Assembly: GCA_022661535.1 (NCBI GenBank)
Contig: JAKULF010000016.1
Coordinates: 434,001 to 498,000 of the forward strand
DNA from: Eutypa lata
Lineage: Eukaryota; Ascomycota; Sordariomycetes; Xylariales; Diatrypaceae
DNA length: 64,000 nt
Direction: 5' to 3'
This document shows, in pieces, positions 58,001 through 64,000 of the stretch. Position 1 is the stretch's first letter. Every line of letters starts with the position of its first letter. A program made the position numbers and the translations under genes. Below the pieces are notes generated by a model, which saw only the letters and a program-made list of their open reading frames with translations, did not search any database and was not told the DNA's origin.

Positions 58001-58183
58001 TCATCTAGATCCCCGTTCCAGTCTTAGCTTAACCGACGATCCGGCCCGGTCACCAACCTCTCTATCCATCTCTCCCTGCCCTGCTCTTTCTAATCTTCAC
58101 CTAAACATTGACCAGATTGTGTACCGTGTTGGGTTCCCGGGCATCACTAGTACCCGGCGCCCATTCCAGCACGTGCTGCCATT
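52050..58183. other. Gene-poor stretch, second part
   Basis: Six kilobases without a recognisable protein gene. Present are (TACC)n and (GTAC)-like microsatellite tracts, an A22 run (53475-53496), and short ORFs such as 53618-53845 and 54564-54764 (the latter with KKKRRGRPRVD, AT-hook-like, too little to call). The last 600 bp before 58184 are CT-rich and probably hold the kinesin promoter and long 5' UTR. It may contain non-coding transcripts I cannot see. Confidence 0.5.
53475..53496. repeat. A22 homopolymer
   Basis: Twenty-two consecutive A on plus. No retroelement body or target duplication was recognised next to it. Confidence 0.95.
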
Positions 58184-61100
58184 ATGGCAACTTCACCTCC
58201 TTCGTCTCCATCAGCCATCATGCCTCCCCGACCGATGAGCGCCATGGTCAAACCATCGACTAGGAGTAGTAGCCGTATGAGCACTCATAGCAAGACCGGT
58301 GGAAGCAGAGCGTCTGATGAAGATGGGCGGACTGCCGTTAGAGTCGGTACGTATTCACTTTATACCGTGCTTACAAGAACGCAACCCTATAAATTAGGCC
58401 CTGTTACCGGGAGGATGGGAAAGCTAATGACTCGTGATAGCTGTTCGAGTGCGACCCCCTTTACAGCCGTCGGATCCTGGTTTCGATCTTATACCTCAGC
58501 GCTTCCAGCGATCTATGGTACAGACAACATCCCCTACGAGTATATCTATCGATTCCCCACAAGGCAAGAAGCTCTTCGTTTTCGACCGCGTCTTCAGCGA
58601 AGATGTCGACCAGGAAGGTGTTTGGGAATACTTGAGCGAGAGCATTAATGCCTTCCTACAAGGTTACAATGTCTCCCTGCTAGCCTATGGCCAGTCAGGT
58701 GCCGGCAAATCTTATACGATGGGCACATCGGGTCCCCTAAACCAAATTTATCCTGAAGCAATGGGTATGTAGCTATTCAAGTTCAATACTCAAGCTGAAG
58801 ATGGGGCATAAATGGCCCCCTTCATTTGTAGGGATTCACATGGCCCTGTGCTAACAAATATCTAGGTGTTGTCCCACGTGCGGCGACTTCGCTGTTTGAG
58901 AAGTTGGATGCACCTTCACGGAGCTCGAATCGCAACTCGATGTCCCAGCTAAAGACACCGGCTAGGTACTCCGTAGGGCCCGTCCCTAAAGCAGATAAGA
59001 ACTGGCAACTCAAGGCAACGTATGTGGAGATCTACAACGAGCAATTGCGAGATCTACTCCTACCCGAACAAGTCCAGCAACACGAGAGAACCCCTGTCAC
59101 CATTCGTGAGGACCAGAAAGGCAACATTCTCCTCACCGGTCTCCGGCAAGTCGACATAAATTCTGTAGAGGACTTGATGGATGCTTTGAACTTCGGCTCA
59201 ACAATCCGGCAGACGGATGCTACAGCTATCAACGCCAAGTCATCTCGTTCCCATGCGGTCTTCAGTCTCAATCTAATTCAGCGTAAGCCCAAAACCCAGT
59301 CAGGGCACGGGTCAGAGAAGCGACTTTCTATGCCTATAGAAGCTATGACGGGCACGGAAACCTGGATAACTACGGATAGCAAGTTGCATTTTGTAGATCT
59401 GGCTGGTAGTGAACGCCTGAAGAACACTGGCGCGCAGGGTGATAGGGCAAAGGAAGGTATCTCGATCAACGCCGGTCTTGCTTCCCTTGGAAAGGTTATC
59501 TCTCAGCTCTCCTCGCGCCAACCCGGCTCTCATGTCTCGTATCGAGACTCGAGATTAACCCGACTTCTACAAGATTCTCTTGGCGGTAATGCTATAACAT
59601 ACATGATCGCCTGCGTGACACCTGCGGAGTTCCACATCAACGAGACTTTGAACACGGTTCAATACGCCCAGAGAGCCCGTGCGATCCAGAGCAAACCGAG
59701 AATCCAACAGGTCGAAGAAGGGAACAAGCAGGCAATCATTGACCGCTTAAAGGCCGAAGTTGCTTTCCTCCGAGAACAGATCCGTAGCGCTGAGCGAGGT
59801 GGAGACGATCGTCGAACCGTGGTTTCGAGTGACAGGGCTGACAGACAGAACGAACGAGAAGTCGAGCTGCAAAGCCTGCTGGTTGATACACAGGAGAATT
59901 ACAAAACGCTAAGTCAGCGACATGCGAAGCTCATTGCTGAAATGGCTAAAGCTAGGGACGAAGAGGCTGCTGGGAATAAGCATATCGACGGCTATCAGGG
60001 TGACATAGCAACCGAACGACTGAATAGGTCTAGCTCATTCGCCCAAGCCGTGGAGCAGGTCATCTTGGAATATGAAAAGACAATCCAGTCCCTCGAGCAG
60101 TCGCTATCAAGTACGCGGTCGACTCTATCGAATACGGAAACGAACCTGTTCGAGAAAGAGACAAGATGTGCCTATGTGGAAACTCTCAACACCCAACTCC
60201 AGGCACGACTGCAGAAGATCATGGATCGCGAAGCTAATACTGAAAGCTATCTGAAGGATCTTGAACTGAAACTTGACGGCCATACTTCTGGAGATGAGAA
60301 GAACGCAATCATTGTTCTTGAGTTGAGGAAGGAGGTCGCACGCCTTAGGGAAGTAGAGAGCTCTAATGAAGAATACATCGAGAACCTGGAGCAGCGACTT
60401 GCGGAGGCTGACCAAGATACTGAGTTGATGCAACAAGAGATGGACCGCCTAGAGCACCTTGTTAAGCGCCAACGAAGCCTTGGCCAGCTCGACAACCTTC
60501 TTAACGAGCTCGACACAGTTAATCATGAGAAACAGTCCGAGGGAGAACATGAGCCAATTAACGGACAGAGTTCTCACCGTCGAACATTCTCTGAGCGTTC
60601 GGCCAGAAGCCACGCTAGCCGTCCCAGCCTGGGTATGCGTGAGATCTTGCCAGACGTCAAAGAGGGTACTGAAGAGGACAGCGTCTCTCAGACCTATGCT
60701 GAAGGGTCTCTTCCTGACGATGACGCTGCCGAGACCCAGACAGGTAGCCTGGATAAGTCAGTGGAGATGGAAGCTCCGCAGAGTCCAGCACAATCTAAAT
60801 ATGTGGCCGACAAGCTTGAGAATGTCACTCAGGAACTGGTCGATCTCAAGGTTGAACACGAGAACACGATTACCGAGTTCGAACTTCTCAACTCTAAATA
60901 CGAAGAGGCACTCCGGAGTCTTGCGGATTTGCAAGATCAAGTCGACGAGGCTCGACACCCAAGACCGGAGCGGCAGTCCGTTCTCTCGGTTACCTCCACG
61001 GAACAAACGAGACCGGCGTCTTTTTTGTCCGACGGCCAGCTGAGCGACATCAAGGATGGGACGCATTTTTCATCGCAATCTCTATCCTCGGAATTGTCCT

Positions 61101-63619
61101 CAGCTATGGAATCTTCGGCTACTACAGGTACTCCTAGGACCGAGACGCCGAGACCCTCTGAGCCGAGAGACACCCCAACGGAAGATGAAGCTAGGAACGA
61201 AGCATTAATTGCTGAGCTGGAGAGATTGAAGGGTTTGGCCTATAACAAGGAATCTGCCGAAAGGGAGCTCGCTGATAAGTATGCTCAACTGGAGGAGAAG
61301 CACCAGGAAACCCTCGACATGGTTGAAGAGCTCAAGACCGAAGTCGTGAAGGCTAAGATGCAAGAACCAAGTTCACCGCGAACATCAGGCCCCGTCATTC
61401 GTCGCAAGTCGAGTCAAAATGTTATGATCATAGACCGGGCCCATCGATCCTTCGCCTCTCTCAGGAACATTGCCGCTGAGAATTTCGAGGACGACCCTGA
61501 TGTGATGCAAAATTTCGACATAAACCTGAATGCCGCTATGCACGAGCTTCATGTTAGATCGGAACGCATCCAGGAGCTCGAGGCCGATATTGGCAATGCC
61601 AAGAAGGAGATGGAAACGAAGATGACCATTATCTCAGGTCTACATCGTGAGCGGAACAGCATGAAGTCTAGTCCTATGGATATTTCTGTGGTAGCAACAA
61701 TGCGCGATCAATTGGAGCAGAACGAAAAGCAATTGCAGGAAATGAGGGAGGCTCACATCGCTCGAGAGAATGAACTCGAGGCTGAAATCGAATCTCTACG
61801 TATATCTTCGCGTGATGCAGCAGCCCCCACTGAATCACTGTCAAATGAAGTCGCCCGGGACGCCAGTGCTCAACAAGATGACCTCAGCGCTACGTACGAG
61901 AAGCGAATCGCCGATCTTCAGAATGAACTTAACGGCTGGGAAAGCAAGCACCAAGGCACTTTAGAAGCTATGCAGGCTACTGAACAGCAGATGAAGCAGA
62001 CCATCTCCGAGTTGGAGTCTGAGCTCGCCTCCATCAACACTAAATATGGTGAAGCACAGGCCAATGCGAAGGACGAGACCGAAGCTAGAGAAGCCGAGGA
62101 CAAGCATCATAGCTTAGCCACATCTCTCCAGAATGAGATCGACGAGTACAAGGCCATCATCGATAGCAACGCATTGAAGGTTGCAGAGTTGGAACAGGCA
62201 CATGCCGCGACCAAGCAGCAGATTGATGAGGTCTCCAAGGCCCGAGACCTTGCTCTTCATGACTCCGCTACCCAGAAGGAAATGGTTGAGAGACTCGAGA
62301 ACCAAATCAATGAATATGAGAAAGCCCTTGTTGCTCACGAGCAAGGTCTAGATCAACTTGAGAACAATCACGCTCAGGAGCTGGAAGAATTGCGGGCCAG
62401 GTCCAAGCAAGAATATGAATCACATATCGACACCTTGATGGCCGAACAGGCCGAGGGTATCAAGCTCCTCGAGACTGACCTTGCAGACGCACGTGACGAT
62501 CTTGTGAAGGTCGCTACTCAAGTTGCGTATGGCCTTGGCCTCGAGGTCAACGTAGAGCAGGTTTCCGAGCGAATCGAGTACCTAGTAGAAAGCCAGAGAG
62601 CGCTGGTGGAAGAGCAGAAGAGAAGTGGAGAGCTTGAGAGTCATGTTGACGAACTTTCAGTGATCAACAACACACTCATGCGTGATCTCGAAACTGTAAA
62701 GTCCACGTTGAATGAGGTGCTCCTTGACGACGTCGCCGAGCCTCCGAAAAAGAATCCTTACCCGACTGTTCGGGACCAGCTGGTCGCTATCAAGAAAAAG
62801 ATGTTCGACGTCCAGAAACAGAGCAATAAGAACTCTCGCTTGATCGAGGAGCTGGAGGAGCAACTGCAAACAAACTATGATCATAACCAGATCACTAGTA
62901 ATCGTGTATCGGTGATGCAATCGGAACAGAACCAGAAACTGGAAGAGGCCACTCAAATGAAGTTCAAGTTACAAGCCGAGCTCAACGCAACTCGAGAGCA
63001 AATGGCTGCTCTTCAGGTAAGAGAACAAATCCTTCAGTCACATATAACATTGGCTAACATAGACAAGTCTCGCGTTGATGAAGTCGAAGGGCTGAAGCGT
63101 AATAACTCTCTGAATTCGACAGTTCGGAAGACAGCATCTGTCACTTCCCTGCCGTCACCGCCTCCAGCCATTCCTCTGCCTCCTCTACCGGCTGGAAGCT
63201 CACCCACCACAGCGGTACCTCCTACACCAACTGGTGGTCGACCTGGGAGCAACGAACTAGCCCTTTCGCAAATTCGAGAGGACCAGGAGGCTCGCATTAG
63301 CAGCATCGACAAGGCTTTGAAGGCGGAGAGACAACTCACATCTACTCTAGAAGAGGCCTTGACGGACCTCGAACGCCAGTCCAACAAGGTCAAGACCGAC
63401 TGCGATGCCTGGCGTAAACGCGCTATGGAACTCGAGAGCGAAGTCAAGGAACTGAAGGATAAGCCGCAGCAAGACAACAGATGGCGCGACAGTCTACAAC
63501 AAATCGAGGAAGAGCGCAAGAAGCGCGAAGCTGCTGAGAGAGCACACACCCACTTGGAAGAGCGTATGAAGGCTATCAACAGCAAAAAGAAGAAGAAGGG
63601 TAGCCTCAACTGCTTCTAG
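58184..63619 (+). CDS. Long coiled-coil kinesin (kinesin-4-like)
   Basis: Plus-end-directed microtubule motor, N-terminal type. Three exons: 58184-58346, 58441-58764, 58866-63619 (about 1746 aa), introns of 94 and 101 nt. After a Ser/Pro-rich 54-residue leader the motor begins (AVRVRPPLQPSD); P-loop GQSGAGKS at 138-145, switch I NAKSSRSH, switch II DLAGSE, and the neck-proximal NETLNTVQYAQRARAI. Nearly the whole remaining 1300 residues are coiled coil with Ser/Thr-rich breaks, a polyproline linker (LPSPPPAIPLPPLPAGSSP) near residue 1600, and a terminal coil ending KKKKKGSLNCF. Motor sequence and length fit the KIF4/KIF21-like class best, but this assignment is tentative. The motor has insertions relative to animal kinesins (residues about 175-205). 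A GTAAGA..TAACATAG stretch at 63016-63061 mimics an intron but is coding. Confidence 0.9.
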
Positions 63620-64000
63620 TCTCGGGGTTGGAGCGAAGCCCCCAAGGCGGCCCTCCTCTCTCTTATCTTTTGGCTAAGATGTCTTCTTCGCCGCCTCCTT
63701 GATACTATAATAGGGTGTTTATCACGTTCTACGAGTGATTCAGTCAGCATTGCGTAGCTGGCGAGGAGTTCAACAGGCGTTATCCGGTTTCTAATTTTCA
63801 TGTCTTGTTCTGTACTCTTGATGTCACGAGATCCTATTCGTTTCTCCGACGTGGTTGATTGGTGGCATTTTGGCGCCGCCTTCATCATCATCACCTGTCT
63901 ACTTCTTTTGAAATCAAGTCTCCATCCAGGCCGTGTGCCGTGGGGAGCTCTATGTTCGAACGATCTGGACGGGCTATTTACGTACGATATGAACATGCTG
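63620..64000. other. 3' flank of kinesin gene
   Basis: Probable 3' UTR and downstream flank. A 126-codon minus ORF (63616-63996) is Arg-rich and lacks recognisable domains; regarded as chance. Confidence 0.5.

Noticed and set aside
63016..63061. Candidate intron (GTAAGA ... GCTAACATAG) inside the kinesin tail
   Set aside because: Removing 46 nt shifts the frame and gives a stop within a dozen codons, whereas the unspliced frame continues through 185 more residues with polyproline and coiled-coil sequence. A rare alternative isoform is not excluded.
63616..63996. 126-codon Arg-rich minus ORF after the kinesin
   Set aside because: Antisense to the probable 3' UTR, no domain, no promoter-like context.

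Overview
The window is genomic DNA of a filamentous ascomycete (Pezizomycotina, probably a Sordariomycete). This rests on short GT..AG introns of about 45-135 nt with CTRAC-type branch points, a fungal THI4 carrying an intronic TPP riboswitch, an Eme1/Mms4 gene, a 2EXR-domain gene, CT-rich promoters, and a 16.5 kb AT-rich block with the C-to-T/G-to-A signature of repeat-induced point mutation (RIP). The species assignment is an inference; I cannot name it.

Layout. 1-4764 is the left arm of an inverted segmental duplication. It holds, all on the minus strand, a small secreted 10-cysteine protein gene (4165-4764), a divergent DHHC palmitoyltransferase gene (PAT-A, 1100-2609) and a repeat-rich tail ending in a tRNA-like sequence. 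5825-10228 holds a soluble fumarate reductase (minus), a histidine-phosphatase/phosphoglycerate-mutase-like protein with a C-terminal PIP-box and NLS (plus), and an alkyltransferase-like DNA repair protein ATL1 (minus). 10429-26946 is a stack of three nested, RIP-destroyed LTR retrotransposons: an outer element with 131-bp LTRs and GCGCG target duplications, a 1.69 kb gag-only element, and a 7.19 kb Ty1/copia element. 27505-28947 is THI4 with its riboswitch, followed by a convergent FAD-linked oxidase (29569-31136) and a broken membrane-protein gene (about 31954-33152). 34176-40712 is the right arm of the duplication: a second 10-cysteine secreted protein and PAT-B, whose catalytic DHYC is now DHYS, again followed by the same repeat tail and tRNA-like sequence (to about 42000). 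42134-45259 is decayed coding sequence. 45584-50625 holds a small unknown ORF, Eme1 and a 2EXR protein. 50626-58183 is a 7.5 kb gene-poor stretch. 58184-63619 is a long kinesin.

How things fit together. The housekeeping genes (fumarate reductase, ATL1, THI4, Eme1, kinesin) look intact and under normal constraint. The two outward-facing secreted-protein/palmitoyltransferase units flank a transposon-rich core; they are diverged paralogues kept in the same order and relative orientation. That pairing, and the loss of the active-site cysteine in one enzyme copy, is the most unusual feature of the window. The second is the apparent PCNA-binding tail on a histidine phosphatase. All intron boundaries were assigned by eye from splice consensus, reading frame and paralogue comparison; none was tested against RNA or a database.
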